From: Corynebacterium glyciniphilum AJ 3170 | GTDB lineage: Bacteria > Actinomycetota > Actinomycetes > Mycobacteriales > Mycobacteriaceae | Assembly: GCF_007673095.1 (NCBI RefSeq) | Contig: NZ_VDYZ01000004.1 | Span: forward strand, 124,001 to 188,000 | Reading direction: 5' to 3' | DNA length: 64,000 bases | In this document: piece by piece, positions 25,327 to 35,760 of the stretch | Layout: each line of letters starts with the position of its first letter | Position numbering within the stretch: position 1 is the first letter of the stretch | Notes under the pieces: generated by a model | Told to the model about the DNA's origin: nothing | What the model saw: only the letters and a program-made list of their open reading frames with translations | Databases searched by the model: none | Translations under genes and position numbers: made by a program

Positions 25327-26124
25327 TCAGAGTTGTTGCGCGGCAAGGTCACCGCTGATCGCGCGAGCTGCCGCCAAGAGCTCAGGGATGATGTCGCGGT
25401 GGAGGTCGTCGATACCGTAGACCTCGGTCCGGGTCGAGACGTTCACTGCGGCGACCACCCGTCCGTCCGGACCGTGAATCGGGGCGGCGACGGACCGTAG
25501 CCCGACCTCGAGTTCCTGGTCGACCAGGGACCAGCCCTGGTCGCGTACCGTCTGGAGTTCGGCCCGCAGTTGGCCGATGGAGGTGCACGTGCGCGGGGTC
25601 AACGCTTCCAGAGTGACCGAGTCGAGATAGGCGTCGAGATCGACGGGGTTCAGGTCGGCGAGCAGGACCCGCCCCATCGATGTGGCGTAGGCGGGGAAGC
25701 GGGTGCCGATCGTGATCGACACGGCCATGATCCGGCGGACCGGGACCCGACTGACGTAGACCACGTCAGCGCCTTCGAGAACGGACATCGAGCTTGACTC
25801 GTTGATACGGCGGGAAAGCTCCTCCAGTCGCGGCTGTCCGATGTCCGGAAGCGACAACGACGAGAGGTAACTGTGGCCGAGTTCCAGGACCCGCGAGGTC
25901 AACCAGAACTCGGTGCCGTCGGTGTTGGCGTAGTCCATGGACACCAGCGTGTGCAGGAACCGGCGTGCCGTGGCCCGCGCCAGCCCGGTGCGCTCGGCGA
26001 CCTGGGCGAGAGTGAGACGGGGGTGTTCGCCGTCGAAGCAGCGGATCACCGCAAGCCCGCGTACGAAGGACTGGACCTGGCCTCCGGGGGCGTCCCCGGA
26101 CGTTCTGCCGTCTGTCTGTGTCAC
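25327..26124 (-). CDS. pcaR: IclR-family regulator of the pca genes
   Basis: 265 residues with an N-terminal winged HTH (about 18-75, LAQVAERTGLARATARRFL) and a C-terminal IclR effector domain; this is the PcaR/PobR subgroup (GLAVIRCFDGEHPRLTL, ARRFLHTLVSMDYA). It is divergent from pcaIJ and upstream of pcaF-pcaD. The PcaR-like palindrome in the 26125-26197 gap recurs upstream of pcaH. PcaR activates pca genes in pseudomonads and is reported as a repressor in C. glutamicum; the sequence does not decide which applies. Confidence 0.88.
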   Translation of the reverse strand: MTQTDGRTSGDAPGGQVQSFVRGLAVIRCFDGEHPRLTLAQVAERTGLARATARRFLHTLVSMDYANTDGTEFWLTSRVLELGHSYLSSLSLPDIGQPRLEELSRRINESSSMSVLEGADVVYVSRVPVRRIMAVSITIGTRFPAYATSMGRVLLADLNPVDLDAYLDSVTLEALTPRTCTSIGQLRAELQTVRDQGWSLVDQELEVGLRSVAAPIHGPDGRVVAAVNVSTRTEVYGIDDLHRDIIPELLAAARAISGDLAAQQL

Positions 26125-26143
26125 CGGACTACTCCTGTCATCC

Positions 26144-26190
26144 GTTCATGCAGCGAACATTTGTCCATTGCGCGAACACCAGTGTACAGT
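26144..26190 (+). promoter_or_regulatory. Divergent pcaR/pcaI control region with leaderless pcaI promoter
   Basis: GTTCATGCAGCGAAC (26144-26158) is the PcaR-like site, with a further GCGAAC half-site at 26172-26177. For pcaI a -35 TTGTCC (26161-26166) and -10 TACAGT (26185-26190), 18 bases apart, put the transcription start at or next to the ATG at 26198, with no room for a ribosome-binding site. Confidence 0.6.
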
Positions 26191-26197
26191 TTTCCAT

Positions 26198-26959
26198 ATG
26201 CTTGACAAAACATTCAGCACAGCAGACGAGGCGGTGGCGGACCTCTGCGACGGTGCGTCTGTCGCTGTCGGCGGATTCGGCCTGGTAGGCATCCCGTCGG
26301 TACTGATCGACGCGGTCCGGAAGCGGGGCGTCGGGGAGCTCACGATCATCTCCAACAACTGCGGCACCGACGGTTTCGGTCTGGGCACCCTCCTGGAGGA
26401 CCGTCGTGTCGCGCGCACGATCGGGTCCTACATCGGGTCGAACCGCATCTACGCCCAGCAGTACCTCAGTGGTGATCTTTCCGTGGAGTTCACCCCGCAG
26501 GGCTCGCTCGCCGAGCGTATGCGTGCCGGTGGCGCGGGTATCCCGGCGTTCTACACCAAGGCCGGGGTCGGTACCGAACTGGCCACCGGGGGACTGCCGG
26601 TGCGGTACAACCCGGACGGCTCCGTGGCGGAGTTCTCCGAGCCCAAGGAGACCCGCACCTTCGACGGTGAGGATTACATTCTGGAGACCGCGATCAAGGC
26701 TGACGTCGGACTCGTCCACGCGCACAAGGCGGATCGCCAGGGCAATCTGGTGTTCCGCGAGACCGCGCAGAACTTCAACCCTGAGGCCGCCAAGTGCGCC
26801 CGGGTGGCGATCGCCCAGGTCGAGCACCTGGTCGATCACCTCGACCCGGACGAGGTCCACCTGCCGGGGATCTACGTCGACCGTGTGGTGCACGTCGGTC
26901 CGCAGGAGACCGGCATCGAGAACCGGACGACCCGGCCCGACCAGACGAAGGAGTCCTGA
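26198..26959 (+). CDS. pcaI: 3-oxoadipate:succinyl-CoA transferase subunit A
   Basis: Alpha subunit of the CoA transferase that activates 3-oxoadipate with succinyl-CoA. 253 residues; [27 protein letters not shown] and [10 protein letters not shown] are family motifs. The frame continues upstream into pcaR, but ATG 26198 gives the normal N-terminus (MLDKTF) and lies just after a -10 element, which indicates leaderless translation. pcaJ begins 4 bases after the stop. Confidence 0.93.
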   Translation: MLDKTFSTADEAVADLCDGASVAVGGFGLVGIPSVLIDAVRKRGVGELTIISNNCGTDGFGLGTLLEDRRVARTIGSYIGSNRIYAQQYLSGDLSVEFTPQGSLAERMRAGGAGIPAFYTKAGVGTELATGGLPVRYNPDGSVAEFSEPKETRTFDGEDYILETAIKADVGLVHAHKADRQGNLVFRETAQNFNPEAAKCARVAIAQVEHLVDHLDPDEVHLPGIYVDRVVHVGPQETGIENRTTRPDQTKES

Positions 26960-26963
26960 GACC

Positions 26964-27599
26964 ATGGCATGGAATCGTGAACAGATGGCCGCCCGGGTCG
27001 CCGCCGAGCTGCAGGACGGCCAGTACGTCAACCTCGGCATCGGCATGCCGACGCTGGTCCCCGGGTTCCTCGATGACGACATCGACGTCATCCTGCACTC
27101 CGAGAACGGTGTGCTGGGCGTGGGCCCGTACCCCACCGAGGACGAGGTCGACCCGGAGTTGATCAACGCGGGCAAGGAGACCATCACCGTCAATGACGGG
27201 GCCAGTTTCTTCAGCTCCTCGGAGTCTTTCGGGATGATCCGTTCCCGGTCGGTCGATGTCGCGGTGCTCGGGGCGATGGAGATCTCCCGGTACGGTGACC
27301 TGGCCAACTGGATGGTCCCGGGCAAGCTGGTGCGCGGAATGGGCGGGGCGATGGACCTGGTGCATGGGGCACAGAAGATCATCGTGATGACCGACCACAT
27401 CACCAAGAAAGGTGCTCCGAAGATCGTGCAGGAGTGCTCGTTGCCGTTGACCGGTGCGAAGTGTGTCGATCTGATCGTGTCATCGCACGGGGTGTTCGAG
27501 GTCGATCCGGAGAAGGGCCTGACCCTGGTGGAGTGCGCCGACGGCGTCACCGTCGACGAGCTGCGGGAGATCACCGCCGCACCGTTCGAGGTCCGCTGA
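26964..27599 (+). CDS. pcaJ: 3-oxoadipate:succinyl-CoA transferase subunit B
   Basis: Beta subunit, 211 residues. The catalytic glutamate that forms the covalent CoA thioester is Glu47 in [17 protein letters not shown] and [11 protein letters not shown] are also typical. ATG 26964 has AAGGAG upstream at the end of pcaI and gives the normal start MAWNREQ, although the frame is open far upstream. With PcaI it links PcaD to PcaF. Confidence 0.93.
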   Translation: MAWNREQMAARVAAELQDGQYVNLGIGMPTLVPGFLDDDIDVILHSENGVLGVGPYPTEDEVDPELINAGKETITVNDGASFFSSSESFGMIRSRSVDVAVLGAMEISRYGDLANWMVPGKLVRGMGGAMDLVHGAQKIIVMTDHITKKGAPKIVQECSLPLTGAKCVDLIVSSHGVFEVDPEKGLTLVECADGVTVDELREITAAPFEVR

Positions 27600-27654
27600 C
27601 AGAGCTGTGACATTTCCGACGTGTCCTCGGCTCTCCGCCCTCTGTACGTCGAGC

Positions 27655-27735
27655 GCTTAGTTCTGCGGGTAGAACTCTCTTCCCCGGGAAACACCGGCAA
27701 CGCCACCCCTGGCGTCCCCCTGCTGCCCGCAGAGT
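27655..27735 (+). pseudogene. Remnant of an iclR-type gene 3' end
   Basis: From about 27661 this segment aligns with the last ~85 codons' end of the IclR gene at 22319-23122 (read on its minus strand). The remnant reads SAGRTL, then with one indel ATPGVPLLPAE and a TAA stop, against SAGRTL...PTPGVPPMPAEKSA in the intact gene. By my count the last 73 bases up to and including the operator match at about 66 positions. No upstream coding part remains after pcaJ, so this is a leftover of a duplication. Confidence 0.7.
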
Positions 27736-27760
27736 AATCGGCCTGATCATCCCCCCGCCG

Positions 27761-27810
27761 TCCCGTTGAACGGGACACAGTCCCGGGCTCCCGCCAGACC
27801 TCCTTAGGCT
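27761..27810 (+). promoter_or_regulatory. Promoter and palindromic operator of flavin desaturase 2
   Basis: TCCCGTTGAACGGGA (27761-27775; extended to 17 bp here) stands 29 bases before a -10-like TAGGCT (27805-27810), followed by GCACAGTG. The first copy near 22256-22304 has TACGGT followed by TCACAGTG at equal spacing. This conservation between the two points to one shared IclR-type regulator. Confidence 0.65.
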
Positions 27811-27851
27811 GCACAGTGACCACCATGCATCACCATGAAAGGACACTGACG

Positions 27852-29642
27852 TTGGCACCCACAGTGAAGTCGGCAGCATCAGAGGAGAACCAGCAGTGGG
27901 ACCGGGAGGTCGACCTGATCGTCGTCGGCTCCGGTGCCGGTGGACTCAGCGCGGCGTTGACCGCCGCTGCGCGGGGACTGAGCGTCCTTGTCGTCGAGAA
28001 GAGCCAGTACGTCGGAGGCACTACCGCGTACTCCGCAGGAACATGCTGGGCACCCGACAACTCCTTCCAGCGCGCGGACGGCAACGACGATGACCGCGAC
28101 CGCGCGGAGCGTTACCTCGACCGACTCGTGGGGGACAAGTCAGACGCGGATCTGCGCCGCGCCTACCTGGACAACGCACCCCAGATGCTCCGTGACATGG
28201 CGGATCTCGGCGTGAACTTCCTGCATTCTCCAGCTGTCGTCGACTACCACTCCGAACTCCCTGAGACCGGGAAGACCGGCCGTGCGCTCGAGCCCGCGCC
28301 TTTCAACGGGCGCCGGCTCGGACACCGGAAGTTCCGCGACGTCCGCCCACCCGTGCCGGAGTTCGCGCTGATGAACGGCACACTGATGCTGCGCCGTCCC
28401 GAGGTGGCGACCCTGCTGGGCTTGTTCTCCCGCTCGCCGCTGCCCACCGCGAAGGCCGTGGCACTGGCGCTGAGGCTCGGGTTCCGCTGGGCTTTCGACC
28501 TGGCCTCGGGCTACCGCAGAGGCACCCGACTGGTGATGGGTAACGCACTCATCGCCTCGATGTACCGGGCAATCCTCGATCGTGACGGTGAGGTCTGGAC
28601 CGGTTCACGTCCCGTGGAACTCATCAGTGACAGCACTGATGCGCGGACGGAGGCCGTCACCGGTGCGGTGATCGCCACCGGGGGACGGGAGATCCGTGTG
28701 CAGGCCAGGGCCGGGGTCGTCCTCGCCGCCGGAGGCTTCGCCCAGTCTTCCGTCCTGCGTGAGAAGTTGCTTCCACAGCCCACCCCGCAGTACAGCCGCG
28801 CGGCGGAGAGCGCCACCGGAGACACCTTTGCCCTCGCCGAGGCGGCCGGTGGCTCCCTCGGATCCGACAACGGGGAGAACGCACTGTGGTTCCCCAGTTC
28901 GGTGGCTACCCGTCGGGACGGGTCACAGGCGGTGTTCCCGCATATCTGGGACAGGGCGAAGCCCGGGATCATCGCCGTGGACTCCACCGGGCACCGCTTC
29001 GTCGACGAATCCTGCTCGTACCACCGCTTCGTGCGGGCGATGTACGATCAGCCCGACAACCGCGCCGTCCCGGCCTGGCTGGTCGTGGACTCCCGTACCC
29101 TGTCGACCTACGGACTCGGCGTGATCACCATGCCCCATCTCCCGGCGTTCCTGCTGCGCCGCCACATCAAGGAGGGCTACCTGCGCACCGGCGCGACCGT
29201 GGAAGAGCTCGCCCGCAACATCGGAGTTGATCCGGAGGGACTGGCGGAGACGGTCCGCCGCTACAACGGCTTCGCCGAGACCGGTGTGGACGAGGACTTC
29301 GGCAAGGGGGAGAAGCTCTTCGGCCGCGTCGCCGGAGACCCTGAGCACGCGCCGAACCCGAACATCGGACCGGTGCAGGAGGCGCCTTTCTACGCTATTG
29401 CCGTGCACCCCACGCCACTGGCCACGACCTACGGTATCCGGGTCGACAGCTCCGCCCGGGTGGTCGACAACGACGGTGCACCGCTCACCGGTCTGTACGC
29501 GGCTGGCGTCGACGCGGCCGGAGCCATGGGGTCGGAGTACCCGGGTGCGGGCGTCCAGGTCGGTTCGGGCCTGACTTTCGGGTGGCTCGCGGGACGGCAC
29601 GCAGCCGACCGCATACAGGACCGCGTACCGAACCACGCCTGA
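27852..29642 (+). CDS. FAD-dependent KstD-like dehydrogenase (desaturase) 2
   Basis: About 596-residue flavoprotein, a distant paralogue of the enzyme at 17032-18783. [18 protein letters not shown] binds FAD; the C-terminal [16 protein letters not shown] corresponds to the KstD Tyr-Pro-Gly segment, with a Gly/Ala swap relative to the first enzyme. I prefer the TTG start at 27852, which has AAAGGA 8 bases upstream; GTG 27816 and ATG 27825 are in frame but lie almost on the predicted transcription start. Shares its operator with the other desaturase operon, so both probably act on one pathway, for example in successive ring desaturations. Confidence 0.8.
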   Translation: MAPTVKSAASEENQQWDREVDLIVVGSGAGGLSAALTAAARGLSVLVVEKSQYVGGTTAYSAGTCWAPDNSFQRADGNDDDRDRAERYLDRLVGDKSDADLRRAYLDNAPQMLRDMADLGVNFLHSPAVVDYHSELPETGKTGRALEPAPFNGRRLGHRKFRDVRPPVPEFALMNGTLMLRRPEVATLLGLFSRSPLPTAKAVALALRLGFRWAFDLASGYRRGTRLVMGNALIASMYRAILDRDGEVWTGSRPVELISDSTDARTEAVTGAVIATGGREIRVQARAGVVLAAGGFAQSSVLREKLLPQPTPQYSRAAESATGDTFALAEAAGGSLGSDNGENALWFPSSVATRRDGSQAVFPHIWDRAKPGIIAVDSTGHRFVDESCSYHRFVRAMYDQPDNRAVPAWLVVDSRTLSTYGLGVITMPHLPAFLLRRHIKEGYLRTGATVEELARNIGVDPEGLAETVRRYNGFAETGVDEDFGKGEKLFGRVAGDPEHAPNPNIGPVQEAPFYAIAVHPTPLATTYGIRVDSSARVVDNDGAPLTGLYAAGVDAAGAMGSEYPGAGVQVGSGLTFGWLAGRHAADRIQDRVPNHA

Positions 29643-29666
29643 TCGGCGAGCCGTCCGCACAGGGGA

Positions 29667-30542
29667 CTAGAACACGATCGTGGTGTTCCCGGTCCGGATC
29701 ACCTTGTCCTGGGCGTGCCAGAGCACGGCCCGGGACAGGACGGACCGCTCGACCTCCGCGCCCAGCCGCTTCAGGTCGGGAACGTGGTCCCTGTGACTGA
29801 CCCGCACCACGTCCTGCTCGATGATCGGGCCCTCGTCCAAGTTCTCGGTCACGTAGTGGGCCGTGGCGCCGACGAGTTTCACTCCGCGCTCCTTGGCCTT
29901 GCGGTAAGGGGCGGCGCCGATGAACGCCGGCAGGAAGGAGTGGTGGATGTTGATCACGGGTACACCGACCTGCTCCAGGAAGTCACTGGAGATGATCTGC
30001 ATGTAGCGGGCCAGGACGATGAAGTCCACGTTGCCCTTCAGCAGGCGCAGGATCTCCGCCTCGGATGCGGACTTGTCCGGCCCCGCCTGCGAGGGGACGT
30101 GGAAGAACGGTACCCCGAACGAGCGGACGTCCTCGACGCTCCCGGTGTGGTTGGAGATCACCATGGGAATGGTGACCGGCAGGTCACCGCGACGCTGGCG
30201 CCACAGCAGGTCGAGGAGGCAGTGGTCGTCCTTGGACGCCAGTATCGCCATCCGCTTGGGTTGGGACCGGTCGGACAGTGACCACGCCATGTCGTAGGGC
30301 GCGAGGGTCTCCGCCAGGTCACCTCTGATGTCGTCCATGACGGTGACGAGGTTCTGACGGTGAAAGACGATGCGCTGGAAGAACCCGCCGTCCTCCGGAT
30401 CAGAGGAGTGCTGGTCAAGCGAGATGATGTTGCCCTTGTTCCGGGTTATCAGTGCGGCGATGACGGAGACCAGACCGGGCTGGTCAGGTCCGTGGACCAC
30501 CAGGCAGGCGTGGTCGGTCAGGGAGGTGATGGACGGGGGCAA
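29667..30542 (-). CDS. purU: Formyltetrahydrofolate deformylase
   Basis: Hydrolyses 10-formyl-THF to THF and formate, balancing one-carbon pools. 291 residues: N-terminal ACT domain (about 8-90, [19 protein letters not shown]) and C-terminal formyl-transferase fold with [11 protein letters not shown] and [20 protein letters not shown], where the Asn, His and Asp catalytic residues lie. TTG start at 30542 with AGGAAG at good spacing. Convergent with desaturase 2 (24 bases) and divergent from clpX. Confidence 0.93.
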   Translation of the reverse strand: MPPSITSLTDHACLVVHGPDQPGLVSVIAALITRNKGNIISLDQHSSDPEDGGFFQRIVFHRQNLVTVMDDIRGDLAETLAPYDMAWSLSDRSQPKRMAILASKDDHCLLDLLWRQRRGDLPVTIPMVISNHTGSVEDVRSFGVPFFHVPSQAGPDKSASEAEILRLLKGNVDFIVLARYMQIISSDFLEQVGVPVINIHHSFLPAFIGAAPYRKAKERGVKLVGATAHYVTENLDEGPIIEQDVVRVSHRDHVPDLKRLGAEVERSVLSRAVLWHAQDKVIRTGNTTIVF

Positions 30543-30747
30543 GGGGTTCTTCCTGGTCGTTCGGTCGGGCTTTCTTCAGCTGCTTGCTCGTCAGTGGCAG
30601 CTGCTCCGGTGGCAGTCTACCCCGGCGGCCCGGACGGCCCCGCGGCACCTCCGTGACCCGATGTGCGCCGAGTGGAACCACAGTGCACCGGCCGCGTCAG
30701 GTGGTTCGGGACACTGTGTCGGGACGCCGTGGCGCACGGCGCGGGGG

Positions 30748-30753
30748 TATGAT
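30748..30753 (+). promoter_or_regulatory. Probable clpX -10 element
   Basis: TATGAT preceded by GGGGG, about 60 bases upstream of clpX, with no convincing -35. The remainder of the 268-base gap between purU and clpX shows nothing else clear. Confidence 0.4.
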
Positions 30754-30810
30754 GGGCCGGACGCGTTACCCACGAATTGCCGACACGTTTCACAGGAGAG
30801 TTCGTCTCAC

Positions 30811-32097
30811 ATGCCATCGATGCAGGAAAGCGCCGAACTGCTCAAGTGTTCGTTCTGCGGAAAGAGCCAGAAGCAGGTCCGCAAGCTGATCGCAGGCTCC
30901 GGTGTGTACATCTGCGATGAGTGCATCGAGCTCTGCAACGAGATCATCGAGGAGGAGCTCGCCGCCGGCGCGTCCCCGTCCGGTGACACCGCCGACCTGC
31001 CACACCCCGCGGCGATCACCAGCTTCCTCGACGAGTACGTCATCGGTCAGGACGACGCCAAGCGCACCCTGGCGGTCGCCGTCTACAACCACTACAAGCG
31101 CATCCGTGCCGAGACGGATGACGCCGGCGCCCGCCGGAACGACGATGCGGTCGAACTGACCAAATCCAACATCCTCATGCTCGGCCCCACCGGCTCCGGC
31201 AAGACCTATCTGGCGCAGTCCCTGGCCAGGATGCTGGACGTGCCCTTCGCCATCGCCGACGCCACCAGCCTCACCGAGGCCGGCTATGTCGGTGAGGACG
31301 TCGAGAACATCCTGCTCAAGCTGTTGCAGGCCGCGGATTTCGACGTGGCGAAGGCGCAGCAGGGCATCATCTACGTCGATGAGGTCGACAAGATCTCCCG
31401 CAAGTCGGAGAGTCCTTCCATCACCCGCGATGTCTCCGGTGAAGGTGTCCAGCAGGCCCTGCTGAAGATCCTCGAGGGCACCGTCGCCGCCGTCCCGCCG
31501 CAGGGCGGCCGCAAGCACCCTAACCAGGAGCTCATCCAGTTCGACACGAAGAACGTCCTGTTCATCGTCTCCGGCGCGTTCGCCGGGTTGGAGAAGGTCA
31601 TCGCCGAACGGCGCGGGCGTAAGGGCGTCGGCTTCGGATCGGAGATCCGCGGGAAGTCGGACGAGGACCCGGATCCGTTCCGTTTCGTCGAGCCGGAGGA
31701 CATGGTCAAGTTCGGTCTGATCCCCGAACTCATCGGCCGCCTCCCCGTGATCACCCACGTCGGGCATCTCGACGAGGACGCCCTGGTGCGTATCCTCACC
31801 GAACCGAAGAACTCCCTGGTGCGCCAGTACCAGCGCCTCTTCGACATGGACGGCGTCCAGCTGTCCTTCGAGGACGAGGCCCTGCGCGGAATCGCCAGGA
31901 AGGCTCTCGAACGGGAGACCGGTGCCCGTGGCCTGAGGTCGATCGTGGAGAACCTCCTGCTGCCCGTGATGTACGCCATCCCCGACGACAAGGACACCGG
32001 GGAGGTCATCATCACCGGTGCCAGTGTGGACGGGGAGGAGGAACCGCAGCTCCTCACGCACGAAGAGGTCGCCGAACGCGACCGCCGCAGCGCCTGA
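30811..32097 (+). CDS. clpX: ATP-dependent Clp protease ATP-binding subunit ClpX
   Basis: AAA+ unfoldase that feeds ClpP1P2. 428 residues: zinc-binding domain with Cys13, Cys16, Cys35 and Cys38, Walker A GPTGSGKT, Walker [11 protein letters not shown], the RKH-like loop [11 protein letters not shown] and the sensor segment [12 protein letters not shown]. The frame is open upstream to 30370, but ATG 30811 follows AGGAGAG and gives the standard N-terminus; ATG 30820 is possible. It stands apart from clpP1P2, as in other corynebacteria. Confidence 0.95.
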   Translation: MPSMQESAELLKCSFCGKSQKQVRKLIAGSGVYICDECIELCNEIIEEELAAGASPSGDTADLPHPAAITSFLDEYVIGQDDAKRTLAVAVYNHYKRIRAETDDAGARRNDDAVELTKSNILMLGPTGSGKTYLAQSLARMLDVPFAIADATSLTEAGYVGEDVENILLKLLQAADFDVAKAQQGIIYVDEVDKISRKSESPSITRDVSGEGVQQALLKILEGTVAAVPPQGGRKHPNQELIQFDTKNVLFIVSGAFAGLEKVIAERRGRKGVGFGSEIRGKSDEDPDPFRFVEPEDMVKFGLIPELIGRLPVITHVGHLDEDALVRILTEPKNSLVRQYQRLFDMDGVQLSFEDEALRGIARKALERETGARGLRSIVENLLLPVMYAIPDDKDTGEVIITGASVDGEEEPQLLTHEEVAERDRRSA

Positions 32098-32120
32098 CCA
32101 GATCGTGTCTGGAGGAGCGG

Positions 32121-32981
32121 TCAGTCGTCGTAGAGCGCGGCGATGTGGTCGTCGACGGATCCGTCATCCTCGTCAGCCTCATCCTGCGGCTCGGTGAAAT
32201 CAGGCAGGTCCTCCGGGCGGTAGGTGACGACCTCCTCCACGGAACCACCGTCGCCTGCGGTGTACAGCGATGCCGAGACGGACGACGGCGTGGTCGTGGT
32301 CGGTGCTGCGTGGGTGTAGGAACTGCCCTGTGTCGTGGGCATGGACGTGGTGAGGAACGCCAGCACGGTGTCACACGCCAGCTTCTCGAGCCCGTCCACG
32401 GTCGCGGCATGGTCCATGTCGGTGCCGTAGAGCAACTGGAACATGGTGCCCTGTGAGGCGGGGAAACAGCACAGCGACGTGATGAGTACGTACACGTCCT
32501 CGGCCGAGATGCCGGGCCGGAATGCCCCGTAGTCCTGACCCCGCATCAGCACCCGGTCGATCTGCAGGACGACCGGTGAGGACTCCAGAACATCGGAGCG
32601 TCCTTCCAGGTGGGTCCGTGACATCACGTTCTCGGCGATGACCAGCCGTACCGCGTCCGGGTTGGCCCGGTGCCGACGGTACGCCGTACGGACCAGCGAA
32701 CGGACGGCCTCGGCGGGCACCAGGCGTTCGACGTCCAGATCCTCCGGACGAGGCCAGAGACGACGGAACGCGAAACGGATCGCCTCGTCGTACAGCACGC
32801 GCGTGTCGCGCAGCAGAGGGTGGGCCGGCGACACGCCTGCACCCACCGCGATATCCCGGGTATCGGCCGACAGGCCGGAACGCACCAGCTCAGGGATCGC
32901 GGTATCCAGGATCAGCTGGTACTCCTCCGGCGGGCAGTCGTAACGCCGGTGGCTGCCTGGCAGCTCGACGGGGTCGGTCAT
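32121..32981 (-). CDS. TetR-type transcriptional regulator (divergent N-terminus)
   Basis: 286 residues. The middle (about 100-200, AVRSLVRTAYRRHRANPDAVRLV to DVYVLITSLCCFPAS) matches TetR C-terminal dimerisation domains. The N-terminal HTH is weak but readable (ILDTAIPELVRSGLSADTRDIAVGAGVS). The last 80 residues are a Thr/Ser-rich then acidic tail without a recognisable fold. ATG 32981 follows AGGAGAG; GTG 32984 is an alternative. Convergent with clpX and divergent from mdh across a gap of about 320 bases. Target genes unknown. Confidence 0.6.
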   Translation of the reverse strand: MTDPVELPGSHRRYDCPPEEYQLILDTAIPELVRSGLSADTRDIAVGAGVSPAHPLLRDTRVLYDEAIRFAFRRLWPRPEDLDVERLVPAEAVRSLVRTAYRRHRANPDAVRLVIAENVMSRTHLEGRSDVLESSPVVLQIDRVLMRGQDYGAFRPGISAEDVYVLITSLCCFPASQGTMFQLLYGTDMDHAATVDGLEKLACDTVLAFLTTSMPTTQGSSYTHAAPTTTTPSSVSASLYTAGDGGSVEEVVTYRPEDLPDFTEPQDEADEDDGSVDDHIAALYDD

Positions 32982-34286
<1,305 letters not shown>

Positions 34287-34298
34287 CACAGTGGGTGG

Positions 34299-35447
34299 AT
34301 GTCCCGACAAAATGACCTGAATCACAACACGGCCACGCTGAATCCCGGGAACGGGGAGTTCCGTCCCGGATTCGTCGACACGGTCACCGCCGCCGGTGCA
34401 CGCCTGCTGGGCGCCGTCACCGGAAGGCTCCCCGGATCCGCATGGCGGAAATGGGGCGGCCGCCGGAACCGGGACGGTGACGTGCTGGACCCGGACGTGG
34501 CCGCGACCTTGTTGTCTCTCAAGGTCGTCAGCTCGCTCGACATCGTCGACGTCCCTCCGGTGCATTCCCGCCGGATCGTGGAGCGGGAGGCCTACCTGGC
34601 GGCGGGGAAGGTCCGTGTCGCCGAGGTGACCGACACCGACATCGCCGGTGTACCGGTCAGGGTCTACCTCGACAAGCCGTCGGATACGGCCGTGGAACAG
34701 CCCCGCCCGACGCTGGTCTACTTTCATGGCGGAGGGTGGGTGACAGGCTCTCTCGACAGTCACGACGCCGCGTGCCGCAGCCTGTGCGTGGAGGGCGGTG
34801 TCACCGTCGTATCCGTCGACTACCGTCTCGCCCCGGAGCATCCGTTCCCCGCAGCCCTGGAGGATGCCACAGCGGTGTTCGCCGCGCTCCAGGACGGTGC
34901 GCGGGTGGCCGGGACGGTGGTGGACACCGACCGCCTCGTGATCTCCGGCGATTCCGCCGGCGGCAACCTCGCCGCGTCCTGCTGCCTGTGGCTGCGCGAC
35001 CACGGACGGGCACAACCTGCGCTGCAGCAGCTGTTCGTCCCCGTGACGGACCTGTCATCCCGGACAGCGAGTTACGAGGAGTTCGGACGTGAGGGGCTCT
35101 ACCTCACCGCGGCGCAGATGGACTGGTACGAACACCACTACCTCGGCCGTAGCGGTGACCTGACCGAGGCGGTGGACCCGACAGACCCCCTGGTGTCACC
35201 GTTGCTGGCGCCGGACCTCTCCGGTCTGGCGCCAGCCTATGTCGCGGTGGCAGGTTTCGACCCGTTACGGGACGAAGGGGAGGCCTACGCCAGGCGGCTC
35301 GAATCAGCGGGAACACCCGTGACTCTTCGACGGCACCGCGGCCTGGTGCATCCCTTCATCAACTCGGTGGCGTTGTGGGCCGGGGCTCGACGGGCGATGC
35401 TCGACGCCACCTCGCACATGAGGACTACCCTCGGGATGCATGGCTGA
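34299..35447 (+). CDS. Alpha/beta hydrolase, HSL-type esterase/lipase
   Basis: 382 residues. The hormone-sensitive-lipase family motif HGGGWVTG forms the oxyanion hole, GDSAGGNLAA holds the nucleophile Ser, GFDPLRDEG the Asp and GLVHPF the His. The first 100 residues resemble the cap region. No signal peptide is visible, so it is probably cytoplasmic and acts on a small ester or acylated compound. It closely follows mdh and its 3' end overlaps the next small gene by 8 bases. Substrate unknown. Confidence 0.85.
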   Translation: MSRQNDLNHNTATLNPGNGEFRPGFVDTVTAAGARLLGAVTGRLPGSAWRKWGGRRNRDGDVLDPDVAATLLSLKVVSSLDIVDVPPVHSRRIVEREAYLAAGKVRVAEVTDTDIAGVPVRVYLDKPSDTAVEQPRPTLVYFHGGGWVTGSLDSHDAACRSLCVEGGVTVVSVDYRLAPEHPFPAALEDATAVFAALQDGARVAGTVVDTDRLVISGDSAGGNLAASCCLWLRDHGRAQPALQQLFVPVTDLSSRTASYEEFGREGLYLTAAQMDWYEHHYLGRSGDLTEAVDPTDPLVSPLLAPDLSGLAPAYVAVAGFDPLRDEGEAYARRLESAGTPVTLRRHRGLVHPFINSVALWAGARRAMLDATSHMRTTLGMHG

Positions 35448-35739
35448 GAAGAACGGACAGAAGAACCAGAACGACCAGAACGACCCCGGCCCGTCGGTCA
35501 AGGACAAGGAGCTCTACGAACGTCTCCGGGACGAGGGCGAGTCGAAGGAGAAGTCCGCCCGGGTCGCCAATGCCGCAGCGAACACCTCGCGCTCCGAGAT
35601 GGGCCGACGTGGCGGGGACTCACCGAGCTACGACCAGTGGAGCAAGGACGAGCTGTACGAGCGGGCCCAGGAGCTCGACATCTCCGGTCGCTCGTCGATG
35701 ACCAAGGATGAGTTGATCAAGGCGCTGCGCGACGACTGA
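35440..35739 (+). CDS. Small hydrophilic protein with Rho_N-like C-terminus
   Basis: 99 residues, very polar. The N-terminal half (EKNGQKNQNDQND, then KEKSARVANAAANTSRSEMGRRGG) resembles actinobacterial proteins of the DUF7218/plasmid-stabilisation type; the C-terminal 40 residues (WSKDELYERAQELDISGRSS, KDELIKALRD) resemble the Rho N-terminal/SAP-like fold that binds nucleic acid. It starts inside the esterase 3' end and is convergent with the permease gene. Role not known. Confidence 0.65.
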   Translation: MAEKNGQKNQNDQNDPGPSVKDKELYERLRDEGESKEKSARVANAAANTSRSEMGRRGGDSPSYDQWSKDELYERAQELDISGRSSMTKDELIKALRDD

Positions 35740-35760
35740 GTCGGCTGAGTCGTCCTGAGG

